Shown piece after piece: positions 1-9,208 of a stretch of 64,000 bases of DNA. Each line of letters opens with the position of its first letter. Within the stretch, counting starts at the first letter, position 1. Made by a program: the position numbers and the translations under genes. Source of the stretch: a virus; IMG/VR virus record IMGVR_UViG_3300028840_001302, positions 34,342 to 98,341 of that record; one strand, given 5' to 3'. The notes beneath the pieces are model-generated. The model was not told where the DNA came from. It did not search any database and worked only from the letters and a program-made list of their open reading frames with translations.

Positions 1-75
1 GACGCAAGTGAATCATACGGAATCCGCTCGTCACCATTTTACTTTGAGTACGGAACATTGGGATTCGGCAATTGA
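1..75 (+). CDS. C-terminal end of a neck/tail-completion-like protein (partial)
   Basis: Frame 1 is open from the window edge to a TGA at 73-75 and reads 24 residues ending in PFYFEYGTLGFGN. The 'P-Y-x-x-x-x-E-Y-G-T' pattern resembles the C-terminal half of HK97 gp10-like or neck proteins, which would suit a gene just upstream of a tail completion gene. A second open frame (2-88, stop TAG overlapping the next GTG) also exists and would be translationally coupled, so the frame choice is uncertain. The start lies outside the window. Confidence 0.45.
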   Translation, partial: DASESYGIRSSPFYFEYGTLGFGN

Positions 76-87
76 GGACTACGAGTA

Positions 88-855
88 GTGGCAAAAGGCC
101 GTTCATGGGAGGTTATATCTAGCGGTGGATTCGTTCAAGTCGAACTCGACAAAAACGAATTAAAGCAACTACTCGAATTCCATAAAAAGCTCCTTGAAAA
201 TGTGCGGTGGATACCTTCTAAAAATAATCCGTACCAACGGATTCAGAAGTATATGTATATTTCTACCAAACAGAAGTTTAAACAGGAAGGTATCTCTCCA
301 TCCGGGAAAACAAAATGGTGGGGGAAGTGGACCGAGAAATACAGAGATTTTCGCGTCCGTATTATGAAACAACCTTCACCTATTTTGCAGTTGGACGGAA
401 CATACCGGAGTAAGAGTGGACAGGTTTACGTTTATAACCGAAGACTGATTAAATCGATTAAGAAGACCGCTCCGAATGCCGGGATGGTGATGCTCGAATC
501 CAATACACCTTACTCTTGGATTCACCAGAAAGGTTCGGAAGGCGGTCCCTCAAGATGGGGTCGTGGTAAGATTCGCGGGAAAGAAAGAAAGTCCGGATTG
601 CGGGATGATAATAAAAAATCTCCACGCAGAATAAAGAACAGGGGAGGAAAAAAGGGTTATAAACGGGGAGCCAAGAGCAGGAGAAAAGGGATACCGCGCA
701 GACCGTATTTTATCTGGATTAAAAGCGACATAACTTATGTCCATGCCGTTTTTAATCTTTTCTGGATTTCTCATTGGCAAGCTACAGGATTAAACTTTGA
801 CATGCAGCTAACGAATATTGGTGGAGGAGGAATCCAATTAGCCGGGATGATGTAA
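88..855 (+). CDS. Phage virion morphogenesis / tail completion protein
   Basis: 255 residues, GTG start preceded by a TGAGGA-type site. The order of motifs fits the phage virion morphogenesis family (Mu gpG / P2 gpS type tail completion): W...Y..R in the first 100 residues, PILQLDGTYR near 120, a 'SIKK...' segment, 'PYSWIHQKGSEGG' around 160, and 'RRPYFIWI' near 225, which matches the usual 'A..H..G......PARPFL.I' ending. A basic insert (residues about 165-215, rich in K, R and G) is longer than normal for the family. It probably acts at the head-tail or tail-completion interface. Its position, just before a terminator-like gene and the tail tube, supports this. Confidence 0.6.
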   Translation: MAKGRSWEVISSGGFVQVELDKNELKQLLEFHKKLLENVRWIPSKNNPYQRIQKYMYISTKQKFKQEGISPSGKTKWWGKWTEKYRDFRVRIMKQPSPILQLDGTYRSKSGQVYVYNRRLIKSIKKTAPNAGMVMLESNTPYSWIHQKGSEGGPSRWGRGKIRGKERKSGLRDDNKKSPRRIKNRGGKKGYKRGAKSRRKGIPRRPYFIWIKSDITYVHAVFNLFWISHWQATGLNFDMQLTNIGGGGIQLAGMM

Positions 856-875
856 GCAACCTATAGGAAAACAGG

Positions 876-1382
876 ATGGCAGTTGAAACCAAATTTTCAA
901 TCATAAGTAAGATTATCACGGAGCTTCGTGATAATGGGAAATTGGATGCCGCTATCGCTACAATTAATGCACAGATAGGCGGTCCGGTTTTACCATCTCC
1001 GCAATTTTATCATTTCGGGGACCGAGTGCTTGAGAAGAAACTGAAGAGGGGGCAATGGGTTCTCTGCGTTCTTTACGATAATACGACAACGGCGCAAGAT
1101 GAGCGTAGATTCCGTTTAGAGGATTGGGCTTTTGCTTTGGTCGGCGTTATGCACGAAGGTAAGCAAGTTCTTTTGAACAAAAAAATAATCAAGGCCGAAG
1201 AAGCTTTGATACTCGCGGTTGATACAGAATTGACGCAGCAATTCCCTTTCCAATTTGATGTAGAGACCGTGAAGGATATCGAGAAAACCGATTCGGGTTT
1301 GTCCACTTTAGATTATGTGGGAAACTCGTATTTTATGGAATGTTCACTTTCATTACGAATTCGTACTGCGGTATGTAGATAA
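876..1382 (+). CDS. Probable tail terminator-like protein
   Basis: 168 residues, alpha/beta-looking and without recognisable catalytic motif. The start is an ATG 20 bp after the previous gene with an AGGAAAACAGG ribosome site. In siphophage tail modules the gene between the completion protein and the tail tube usually encodes the tail terminator (lambda gpU type), and size and position fit. This call is from gene order; the sequence itself (for example 'GQWVLCVLYDNTTTAQDERRFRLEDWAFALVGV') is only compatible with such a fold. It could also be another neck or connector protein. Confidence 0.35.
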   Translation: MAVETKFSIISKIITELRDNGKLDAAIATINAQIGGPVLPSPQFYHFGDRVLEKKLKRGQWVLCVLYDNTTTAQDERRFRLEDWAFALVGVMHEGKQVLLNKKIIKAEEALILAVDTELTQQFPFQFDVETVKDIEKTDSGLSTLDYVGNSYFMECSLSLRIRTAVCR

Positions 1383-1397
1383 AAAAAGGAGGAGGCT

Positions 1398-1694
1398 ATG
1401 CCTTACAAAGTTCAGTTCAACGGGAAGGAAGGACAGAAGTTCAGTTTTCCGAACCCGGATAACCCCTCAGAAAAGGTTAGCCTTGCAGCGGGGGAGTCAC
1501 GGGAATTCGAGAAAGAACCGGAAATCGGAGAGCATCCTTACGTCAAGGTCAGTGGCAAGGGAAAACCGATTCCTGCACCAGAACCGGAGACCGAAGAGAT
1601 GAGTGAAGAGGCTCCGAAGGAGGAGAAACCGAAAAAGAAAAAAGGCAAAAAGAAAAAGAAAGACAAGTCAATTGGAGAAGACCGAATCGGTTAA
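1398..1694 (+). CDS. Small structural-region protein with lysine-rich tail
   Basis: 98 residues with a strong AAGGAGGAGG site before ATG 1398. Residues 1-55 form a compact, beta-prone domain; residues 56-75 are Pro/Glu-rich; residues 76-90 are almost pure lysine, and the protein ends in SIGEDRIG. A similar 'IGE..RIGE' ending occurs in the tail protein at 9209. The function is unknown. The lysine tract is one of many in this genome (see findings). Its place between terminator and tube genes suggests a virion or tail-assembly role. Confidence 0.6.
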   Translation: MPYKVQFNGKEGQKFSFPNPDNPSEKVSLAAGESREFEKEPEIGEHPYVKVSGKGKPIPAPEPETEEMSEEAPKEEKPKKKKGKKKKKDKSIGEDRIG

Positions 1695-1720
1695 TCCATA
1701 AATCATAAGGAGGATTGAAA

Positions 1721-2500
1721 ATGTCATTGATTGCTCAAGGCGACCTCCAAAATCTAATCGACTCGATGGCGCAACAAGTAATTGAAGCGTTAGCGAAGTT
1801 CGACAATGATGGGAGTCTCGCTAATTCCATGACGCTAGGAGCGAAAAACAACCAAGACCGTTGTGTGGCTCTTGGGGATGCGGAACAGGAAGCGGATTTA
1901 ATTCAGTCTGCTATCAACGCATTCAACTACTCGAAGGCTTACCCGCTTCTGTATGACCGGAGTAAAACACTCATTAATGCTTTGAATGTTCACATCCGGA
2001 AATACAATCTCGAAGGTATCAACGGATATCTCGGTTCGGCGGGTTTCCGTGCAGCCCCGGAGTTCACGGACATTCATCTCGCATCTGTTGGGACTTACCT
2101 GACTCCCGCGAATGTATGGCCTCCACTTTCTCCCACGAATGACGCACCTTACGGGATGGCTAAATTCGTAGGTTCCGGTCCGGGTGCGGGAACTTTTAAT
2201 GCGGGTAACGTAATCGACTCGACCAAGTACGGCGGCGGTAATCTCGTTATTGAGAACACGGGTGTCGGCGCACTTTCAGGTACGGTTGATTTCGATATCG
2301 ACCTTGTTAAAGCAGACGGTACTACCGAGACCAAAAACGTAGTTGCCGACTCACTCGCTATCGGAGCCACGTTGCCAATAGGTACGCCGGGAACGGACCA
2401 GTATGTTGAGGTAACGGATATCCGTATGAACAATGGCGCGGCTAACGACACTATTACCGTAAAGACAACGGCAGACCGCGATATCTCTGGTTCGCTGTAA
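1721..2500 (+). CDS. Putative virion protein with C-terminal Ig-like domain
   Basis: 259 residues. The ATG at 1721 is chosen over the in-frame TTG at 1715 because the AAGGAGG site (1707-1713) is 7 nt from it. Residues 1-150 are helical and hydrophilic. Residues about 160-259 alternate beta strands and glycine turns ('GGGNLVIENTGVGALSG', 'TVDFDIDLVKADGTTETKNV') and look like an immunoglobulin-like or CARDB-like domain common on phage tail and capsid surfaces. It is followed 56 bp later by the tail tube gene. It is likely a structural or decoration protein; I do not recognise the N-terminal family. Confidence 0.45.
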   Translation: MSLIAQGDLQNLIDSMAQQVIEALAKFDNDGSLANSMTLGAKNNQDRCVALGDAEQEADLIQSAINAFNYSKAYPLLYDRSKTLINALNVHIRKYNLEGINGYLGSAGFRAAPEFTDIHLASVGTYLTPANVWPPLSPTNDAPYGMAKFVGSGPGAGTFNAGNVIDSTKYGGGNLVIENTGVGALSGTVDFDIDLVKADGTTETKNVVADSLAIGATLPIGTPGTDQYVEVTDIRMNNGAANDTITVKTTADRDISGSL

Positions 2501-2556
2501 CCTAGAAAAAGTTTTGAACGAAAACTTTTCGATAACGTCCTGAAAGGAGAAACAAA

Positions 2557-3066
2557 ATGACCGTGAATTGCCAAAACGTCCTAGTCGGCATCGGGGAATT
2601 CATTCTCGATGGTAACGACTTGGGAGCGACCAGTGGCGGGGTCAATGTCGAAAAGACGGTTGATATCTTTGAGAAGGAAGTGGACCAGTTGCTTGATGCT
2701 TGCGGTCTGGTTCCTACCAAATGGACTGTCACCGTAACGACCAACCTTGCCGAAGCGACTCTTGCGAATTTAAAAATCGCATGGAATGAACCCGGAGCTA
2801 TCAGCTTCCCAACCGCGAACACGAGACGCTTGCCTGTCGGATACACACAACAACTTCCGGAACATACTCTGGAATTTCGTGGTGTGAGTCCGGAAGGTTA
2901 CGACAGAGCGGCACACTTCAGACGTGCCATTCAGTCAGCGGCATCCGCATGGATGGTCGGGAAAGGTGAAATGACGATGTTTCCGGTTTCCTTCCGGTGC
3001 TTGCCCGATGAGGCATTTGCACTCGAAGAAATCTACGGGGAAATCATCGACTATACCGCTCCGTAA
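2557..3066 (+). CDS. Major tail tube protein
   Basis: 169 residues, ATG with AAAGGAG 8-9 nt upstream. The N-terminal 'VGIGEFILDGNDLGATSGGVNVEK' and C-terminal 'FPVSFRCLPDEA..EIYGEIIDYTA' are typical of siphophage tail tube proteins of the gpV/Dit beta-barrel fold: a short N-arm, a beta sandwich with an alpha helix between, and a conserved aromatic ending. Length is normal. It is directly followed by the tail assembly chaperone genes and then the tape measure, the conserved order in siphophages. It polymerises around the tape measure to form the tail tube. Confidence 0.75.
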   Translation: MTVNCQNVLVGIGEFILDGNDLGATSGGVNVEKTVDIFEKEVDQLLDACGLVPTKWTVTVTTNLAEATLANLKIAWNEPGAISFPTANTRRLPVGYTQQLPEHTLEFRGVSPEGYDRAAHFRRAIQSAASAWMVGKGEMTMFPVSFRCLPDEAFALEEIYGEIIDYTAP

Positions 3067-3105
3067 CCGAAGTAAAACACGAGACCTGTCAGAGAGGAGT
3101 CTGTT

Positions 3106-3618
3106 ATGGACGAAGTAAAAACAACAGATGAAAAAACGCCAGAGGCAAGTGCCGATGTAACACCGGAGGAATTACCTGAAATTACGACTCCGGAAAAAAG
3201 CGGAGAGTTATCTTCGCGTGAAGAGCTTAAAGTATTGAGTAAAAAACCGTTCACCTTCGAGATGGAAGGACGCGAAATTACTTTGCGTCCTATCCGTCTC
3301 GAAGATTTGGACGATGTTCTCGATTCGTTTGTTGAACTCTTTTCGAGTATAGCAAACAGAGAAAGTGACGGGAAAATTCTCGATATTAAAAAGGGAATAG
3401 ACCCTTCCGCTCTATTGCTTCTCGGTTCAGCGAGAAAAGCCGTGAGTGAAATTCTCGGAATACTCACTGATACCGATTCTGATTTCATCTCAGGTTTATC
3501 ATTGGTGGATGTGAGTATTCTCATCCGCGCATTCGTTGAGATGAATCAGTTGGAGTTCATCATCGAAAATTTTTCGGCAGTAGCCTCAAGGTTGAACGAA
3601 CTGATGTCGAAGGTATAG
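3106..3618 (+). CDS. Tail assembly chaperone, gpG-like (upstream frame)
   Basis: 170 residues, ATG with GAGAGGAG upstream. A Pro/Glu/Thr-rich first 45 residues is followed by 'RPIRLEDLDDVLDSFVELF', a helical domain seen in tail tube chaperones. Position (tube, G, T, tape measure) and the overlapping second frame support a lambda G/GT-type system. A candidate slippery heptamer A AAT TTT at 3567-3573 lies in the correct reading phase, and the -1 frame is open from 3540 on, so ribosomes slipping there would make a GT-like fusion ending at 4094. Expected role: chaperoning of tape measure and tube assembly; not part of the virion. Confidence 0.7.
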   Translation: MDEVKTTDEKTPEASADVTPEELPEITTPEKSGELSSREELKVLSKKPFTFEMEGREITLRPIRLEDLDDVLDSFVELFSSIANRESDGKILDIKKGIDPSALLLLGSARKAVSEILGILTDTDSDFISGLSLVDVSILIRAFVEMNQLEFIIENFSAVASRLNELMSKV

Positions 3619-4094
3619 AATTAAAAGAAGGTGGGGATGGAACTCCTTCGGGAAAAAAAGACCTTGAATTCGTTGGAGAAGAATCCGCACGTTCTATAAC
3701 TTGGGGTGAAATTTACGAGACCTTCGCAAGCGCATACGGTTGGAGTCCGGAACAAGTCGGACGTTTGACTCTAGCTCAATGTCTGATTTATATGGACCAT
3801 CGAGTGAAGCGTATAGGTCGATATTGGGATACCGCCGAAAAAATCGTGTCTAGCTTTTTTGGCTCTTCCGATAAGAACTCTCCGAACATACCAGTACCAA
3901 AAGGAACTTTTCAGGATATCGAAAGTATCCAATTGTCGCCCGAAGTAATGCGCGAAGCGGCAGAAAAGATGAAAGCGAAAAGACCTGACGGAAGTTTTAA
4001 AGACGGGTATGTGAATCATAAGATTGTAAAAAAAGTTGCCCCGTGGAAGAAGGGTAAAAAGAATGCCGGAAACGACACTAACACTAAGGCTTAA
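3540..4094 (+). CDS. Tail assembly chaperone extension, gpT-like (reached by -1 frameshift)
   Basis: The -1 frame relative to the gene at 3106 is open from 3540 (after a TGA at 3537-3539) to the TAA at 4092-4094. The only ATG with an acceptable context lies far inside (3792), so translation is most easily explained by slippage at A AAT TTT (3567-3573). The extension contains 'ITWGEIYETFASAYGWSPEQVGRLTLAQCLIYMDH', the conserved core of many T-type chaperone domains, and a basic C-terminus. It overlaps the tape measure start at 4063, as is common. Efficiency of the shift cannot be judged from sequence. Confidence 0.65.
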   Translation, partial: DESVGVHHRKFFGSSLKVERTDVEGIELKEGGDGTPSGKKDLEFVGEESARSITWGEIYETFASAYGWSPEQVGRLTLAQCLIYMDHRVKRIGRYWDTAEKIVSSFFGSSDKNSPNIPVPKGTFQDIESIQLSPEVMREAAEKMKAKRPDGSFKDGYVNHKIVKKVAPWKKGKKNAGNDTNTKA

Positions 4095-7000
4095 AGCTAA
4101 GACTCAGGACATCGAGAAAAAAGTCCGTAAGACTCAGGGAGTCTTTAAAGGTTTTAGCGATAAAGTGAATAAGAGTCTAGGTCGTATTGTAATGACCTTC
4201 GGAAATGTTATGGGAGGTCTTCGTGCATTAGGTCGCGCTTTCAGTAATGTCGTGATGGCAGGAGTGGATTTTGAATACCAGATGGCGAAGGTATCCACGA
4301 TGTTGTATGGACAAATGGATGCCCTTGACGGTCTGGAACAAGGCGTACTCGACCTCTCAATTCAATTCGGTGAAACAACAGAGAACTTAACTAACGGACT
4401 CTATCAAATTCTTTCTGCACAGGTAGCCGCGAAGGATTCTTTGGAAGTCCTTCGTGTCGCAACCAAACTGGCAATCGGCGGTTTCACGGATGCAACGGCG
4501 GCAGCACAAACTATTGTGCAAGTATTAAAAGCATATCAGTTAGAGGCCGACCAAGCGGCGGCGGTAGCGGAAGTTTTGGCAAGGATTCAGTGGAAAGGTA
4601 TTACCACTGTTAATCAATTAACGCAATCGTTGGGTCAGGTACTTACCAACTCGAAACAGGCCGGGATTTCTTTTGAGGAACTCGGTGCGGCGATTACAAC
4701 GGCTACTCGTGCTGGTCTTCCTACTGCCGAAGCAATCACCGCGATAAACAAAGCCATGCTTGCTCTCGCGGGTCCGACTGAAAGACAAACCGAACTCTTC
4801 AAAGAACTCGGTATCGAAGCGGATGCCAACGGTGCGAAATTTAAAGACTTCGGACATCTGCTTGAAATGATAACCAATAATTCTGAAGTAACCAACCGAG
4901 CAATTAAAGAAATCTTCGGTATCCGTGGTCAACGTGCAATCAACGCAATGCGAACCGCAGCGAAAGAATTTGCTAAAGACCTTAAGGTAATGCGCGGAGA
5001 AATTGCGGGGAATGTCAGTATCCTCCAATTTATGTTTGAGCGCATGGAGACTACAACGTGGATGGCGATTCGGAGATTTAAAGCATCTATCAGAGCCTTT
5101 ATCATTAAAGGTATGAAGGATGCTCTACCAACATTAAAAGCGGCGTTCAATTATCTTACTACCATGTTCAAACAACTAGACCCTAAAGGTATAGGAAGTT
5201 TCATGGAAGGGATAATCATATTAGGTGTCAAAATTCTAAATATATTAGAAAAAATAATATTTTATGTAAACTACATCGTAAGAACGCTTGCAATTAAATT
5301 TAAAGTAGTCGGACAATTATTCGCGGAAGGTAAATGGATGGATGCTCTCGCATCGTTATTCGGGAGTACGGAAGATGCCATCGAGAGACTCTATCAATAT
5401 GGTCAGAAAAAAGGCAAGAAAGCATTATGGAATGCCGCCGTTGCCATGATGCAAGCCCAACAATCATTAAGAAATAATCTCAATCGGGGATTAAGTCAAG
5501 CCGAAAAAAGATGGCAGGATTTTATCTCCGGGAATCTTGAGCATCTTGACAGAGCGGAACAGGATGTCTATAAAAAGATTGATTATGGTCCGATTCCTCT
5601 TGCAAAAAAACGTCTCAGTGAAGCAAAGCAATCTGCAAAGGAATTAAAAGTCGAAGTTGAAAATGCGATTGCGAAATTAAAATTAAGCGGCATGACTCAA
5701 TTCGAGATTATGGCGAAGTCCATAGCAACATATAAAGAATTTCTAAAGTTGCTTAAGGAGGAGTATCCCGCTTCGATAAAAATTCAAACGGAGGTTATGA
5801 AGAAACTCGCGGCACTTCAATTGAAATTCACATTGACCCGTGAACGTGAAGCAAAAAAAGCATTCAATAATGAGATGCGAAGAATCAAGATGTTGACCGA
5901 TGATGAAGAAAAATTAACAATGTTAAAAATCGCATCCATTCGGAAGTGGATAAAAGAATTCAAACATGGCGGCGAACAATATAAATTGATGTATGCCGAG
6001 CTTATGAAGCTCGAAAAAGACCTTGCCATCATTCGCCGTGAAGGTCAGATAAAACAGATGGAAGACCAACTCGCATGGCTTGAAGTTATAGACGCGCATG
6101 AAATCGAGAAGGCCAAAACGCGGGTATCTTACTATAAAAAGATGATGGACAAGTTTAAACATAGTGAAGAAGAGTTCCGTAAATATTATTTCAAAGCAAA
6201 AAAAGCGGAACTCGAATTGGATAAACTTATCGCGGAACAGAAAAAGAAAATTCTTGAGCAACACCAGACCGAGAAGATGAAAAAACTTAAGGAAGATATC
6301 GAAGCATACAAAGCACGGGCGAGACTCCTTATCGGTGACGAAAAGAAATATCAGAGGATTATGGGTGATGTCCGGAAGGGTGAAGCGCAGTTAGCGAAAG
6401 CACAATTGCGTCAAGCAATTAATACCTCCAAACGGATGAAGGGAATGTCCGATGAGGAGCATTACCGAAATCTTGAACGCGCAAAAATACAAGCTGAAGA
6501 TGTAATGAAGAATGCAAAATTAACTAAAAAGGAAAAAGCGGCTGTTAAAAAATTCATGGACAAAATGGATAAGGAGCGCGAAGAACTTCTTAAAAAACAA
6601 TCGAAGGAAGAGCAAGAGCGTTGGAAAGATGATGAGCAACTCGCGGATGAGATGCGCGAGATGGACCTTTCCGAAACCGAAAAGCGTTGGCAGGAAAATG
6701 AAAAGCTCCGGCAACAACAGGAAGGCATACTCGAAGAAATCGCAAAGAAGATGGCAGACGTTAAAGGGCGTATGGTTAGTATGTGGGAAGAGTTAATGAC
6801 AAAGATGTACGAGAAGGGAAGCGGGTTCGTTGATAAAATGAAGGAGAAACTTGGGGAACTCGGCAAAGCTCTCGGTCTTCCTGAAGGCGGCATCGGTGAA
6901 TGGATGAAAACAGCGGGGGAAATGGCGAAGAAGTTGGGCGAAGGTCCGAAGGGAAAAACTCCGGAAGAAGACGTAGCCAAAAAATTAAAGGACGCGGAAC

Positions 7001-7389
7001 AAAGAAATCTCGAACTCTCGGATGAAATACAGGCGAAAGGTATAGAACTTGCACAATTACGCAAAAAAATTGAAGAACTAAAAGCAATATGGAGAAAAAA
7101 AGGTACTCCTGAAGATATGCTCGAAGCGTCCGTGATAGATATTATAACCGCGAAAAGGGAAGAAAAGAAACTCCAAGCGGAGTTAACCAAACTTCAGCAG
7201 GAAGCGCAAACGAGAAAACAACAACTTGAGGATATCAAAAAACTTCTCGCGGATAAACAAGGTGATATAAACCTCAAGATTGATAAAATTATTATCGAGA
7301 GAATTGACGATGCTCTCGAAGCAAGGGAAACCGCAAGAGATGTCGCGGGTTATGTCGTAGATGAAATTCAGCAAAGGATGAGAACCTAA
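4063..7389 (+). CDS. Tape measure protein
   Basis: 1108 residues. ATG 4063 is preferred over the TTG at 4036 because GAAGAAGGG lies 9 nt upstream and the protein then begins MPETTLTLRLKAKTQ. The N-terminal third (about residues 60-320) holds the classical tape measure motifs: Phe-Glu-rich 'VDFEYQMAKVSTML', 'FGETTENLTNGLYQILSAQ', 'GITTVNQLTQSLGQVL', 'GISFEELGAAITTATRAGLPTAEAITAIN'. A hydrophobic patch follows near residues 385-415, then a very long Lys/Glu/Ala-rich coiled coil to the end. Its length should set tail length. It overlaps the GT extension by 32 bp and is followed at once by the tail hub gene. Confidence 0.9.
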   Translation: MPETTLTLRLKAKTQDIEKKVRKTQGVFKGFSDKVNKSLGRIVMTFGNVMGGLRALGRAFSNVVMAGVDFEYQMAKVSTMLYGQMDALDGLEQGVLDLSIQFGETTENLTNGLYQILSAQVAAKDSLEVLRVATKLAIGGFTDATAAAQTIVQVLKAYQLEADQAAAVAEVLARIQWKGITTVNQLTQSLGQVLTNSKQAGISFEELGAAITTATRAGLPTAEAITAINKAMLALAGPTERQTELFKELGIEADANGAKFKDFGHLLEMITNNSEVTNRAIKEIFGIRGQRAINAMRTAAKEFAKDLKVMRGEIAGNVSILQFMFERMETTTWMAIRRFKASIRAFIIKGMKDALPTLKAAFNYLTTMFKQLDPKGIGSFMEGIIILGVKILNILEKIIFYVNYIVRTLAIKFKVVGQLFAEGKWMDALASLFGSTEDAIERLYQYGQKKGKKALWNAAVAMMQAQQSLRNNLNRGLSQAEKRWQDFISGNLEHLDRAEQDVYKKIDYGPIPLAKKRLSEAKQSAKELKVEVENAIAKLKLSGMTQFEIMAKSIATYKEFLKLLKEEYPASIKIQTEVMKKLAALQLKFTLTREREAKKAFNNEMRRIKMLTDDEEKLTMLKIASIRKWIKEFKHGGEQYKLMYAELMKLEKDLAIIRREGQIKQMEDQLAWLEVIDAHEIEKAKTRVSYYKKMMDKFKHSEEEFRKYYFKAKKAELELDKLIAEQKKKILEQHQTEKMKKLKEDIEAYKARARLLIGDEKKYQRIMGDVRKGEAQLAKAQLRQAINTSKRMKGMSDEEHYRNLERAKIQAEDVMKNAKLTKKEKAAVKKFMDKMDKEREELLKKQSKEEQERWKDDEQLADEMREMDLSETEKRWQENEKLRQQQEGILEEIAKKMADVKGRMVSMWEELMTKMYEKGSGFVDKMKEKLGELGKALGLPEGGIGEWMKTAGEMAKKLGEGPKGKTPEEDVAKKLKDAEQRNLELSDEIQAKGIELAQLRKKIEELKAIWRKKGTPEDMLEASVIDIITAKREEKKLQAELTKLQQEAQTRKQQLEDIKKLLADKQGDINLKIDKIIIERIDDALEARETARDVAGYVVDEIQQRMRT

Positions 7390-9207
7390 ATGGGTCGGCA
7401 TATTCAATTAGACGGTCCAACATCCGGAAGTCCGGGAGGCAACCCACCTCAGCCGAAAGGTGGAGAAGTCCCGAAAAGTTGTAAGCAACTTCCTGATTGG
7501 TCTATCTATATGGATTTCACTCCCGAAGAACTTGCAAAGATGAAAGAGAATAACTCAAGTCCGACCAAATATTTTGCTCCGGGTGCTGGTCCATTCAACC
7601 TATATGTTTATCCCTCTTTTGAAGGTGAACCGATAAATTATTCTGAAGGTGGTCAACCTGAAGGTGAGAGTGGGCCTCCCTCCGGAAAGCTTCAAGAGCA
7701 GGGGGACCAGAAAGAACGTGTGCGTGGAGAAATGGACCCCGGATGGAATCGTGCGGCGGGTCCGGGATTCGTAACTCGTGGTACGAATGAATTAAAGGGT
7801 CCGGTTACTGAAAGCGAAGTAAAAATAAGAGACCCTAAAAAAGATTCTCTTCGTAAAAAAATTAAAAAGAAAATCGAAGATACTCCGTTGGATGAAGCGG
7901 TCCATGATATCGTTTCAGAAAACATCCCCGGTATAAATACATATTATATCGAAGATTTCAGTACGATTATTGTTGAGGATATGACATTCCAAGAAACATT
8001 TGTCAGCACCGCGCTTAATCGTCTCTCACTTTTAGGTCAAGCGGATTGGATGATTCTCGGAGATGAATTTTGGTTTTTCAGACCTGAAGACCATTTTAAT
8101 ACGGAAGACCTTACCACTCAAGCAGGACACGGCAGCACATTACATTCTTTCGCTCCGGGTTATGGACCATCCGTACCCGGACCAAGTTTTCCTCCACCTC
8201 CTCCCGGAACCCCTACCATTCAAAGAGGAACGGCGAAGCGCACGGATGATACCAGTGAACAAAAAAATGTAGTGCAGGTTTTTAATCCGAAAAAGAAAAC
8301 GCCGAGACAGGAAACACCTCTTTATTATGATGATGAGGCTCACATTTCCTATCCTCCTGCACCGGAGGAGGGTTTTGATGTTTATTATTTCCATGACGGG
8401 GAGATTCCCTACTTGGAACAGATTCCGGTTTTTGAACATTGGATAGACGATACGGATGTTGCCCCATATTCTGCACCGCAAATTTCCGGACCGACTTTCT
8501 CCGTAGGGACTCATACATGCGTTGCATGGTTGGATATGTCGAATTGTGGTCCGTGTTCAAGAATTTTTAGATTAACTACGAGTGAAGACCCCCCTGTTAG
8601 ATTTACAATGCCCCCTCCGTGGATAGGACCACCTACTGATTCTTTGTTCGTAGATTATTATTACGAACAAACTGAATTTTACACCGTGAGCGACCCTGAA
8701 AGTATTGCCGAATATGGTGAATTAATGTTCCGTATAGTTACACCAGCGGGACATTCTTCGCAGGAAATGAGAGCATTAGCGGAGGCAATTCTTCGGGAAT
8801 ATTCACAACCTAGAACCCATTTCCAATGTTGCGTTTTCGCTCCGAGATATGAACTTGGAGATTCGGTTAATGTGAATGTTCCAGAACTCGATTTAAACAA
8901 TCAAGTAATGCCGATATGGAAAACGGTATTACGTTTTGATATGAAAAACAAAGACCGCTATTTCCCCGGTATCCAAGAACTGCATCTCGGAAAAAAACCG
9001 ATGGAGATTGGAGATTTTTTAGGTCAATATTTAGAAGACCGTATAGCGGGATTGGAAGAACCATATTATCGTACACGACCTCCTCTCCGTGACGTTGTTG
9101 TTTATCGTGAAGAGATTACTTTATATGAACAGTATAGATTTGAGTATAGTGAACCGGGAGAAGGTATAGGAACATCAGTAATCGGAACTGGAACGATAGG
9201 ACCATAA
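7390..9207 (+). CDS. Tail hub / baseplate protein
   Basis: 605 residues; the ATG follows the tape measure stop directly. The first 160 residues are Gly/Pro/Glu-rich and probably extended. Around residues 170-240 'IVEDMTFQETFVSTALNRLSLLGQADWMI' and 'EFWFFRPED' match the gp27-like hub pattern (a domain that reads '..W....G.LWF..P'). Near 500 'ELGDSVNVNVPELDLNNQVMPIW' and 'GIQELHLGKK' resemble the closing beta-barrel of hub proteins. A proline-rich stretch (about 258-272) separates the halves. Distal tail gene order (tape measure, hub, small tail protein, fibres) supports it. No lysozyme or peptidase motif is visible. Confidence 0.6.
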   Translation: MGRHIQLDGPTSGSPGGNPPQPKGGEVPKSCKQLPDWSIYMDFTPEELAKMKENNSSPTKYFAPGAGPFNLYVYPSFEGEPINYSEGGQPEGESGPPSGKLQEQGDQKERVRGEMDPGWNRAAGPGFVTRGTNELKGPVTESEVKIRDPKKDSLRKKIKKKIEDTPLDEAVHDIVSENIPGINTYYIEDFSTIIVEDMTFQETFVSTALNRLSLLGQADWMILGDEFWFFRPEDHFNTEDLTTQAGHGSTLHSFAPGYGPSVPGPSFPPPPPGTPTIQRGTAKRTDDTSEQKNVVQVFNPKKKTPRQETPLYYDDEAHISYPPAPEEGFDVYYFHDGEIPYLEQIPVFEHWIDDTDVAPYSAPQISGPTFSVGTHTCVAWLDMSNCGPCSRIFRLTTSEDPPVRFTMPPPWIGPPTDSLFVDYYYEQTEFYTVSDPESIAEYGELMFRIVTPAGHSSQEMRALAEAILREYSQPRTHFQCCVFAPRYELGDSVNVNVPELDLNNQVMPIWKTVLRFDMKNKDRYFPGIQELHLGKKPMEIGDFLGQYLEDRIAGLEEPYYRTRPPLRDVVVYREEITLYEQYRFEYSEPGEGIGTSVIGTGTIGP

Positions 9208-9208
9208 A

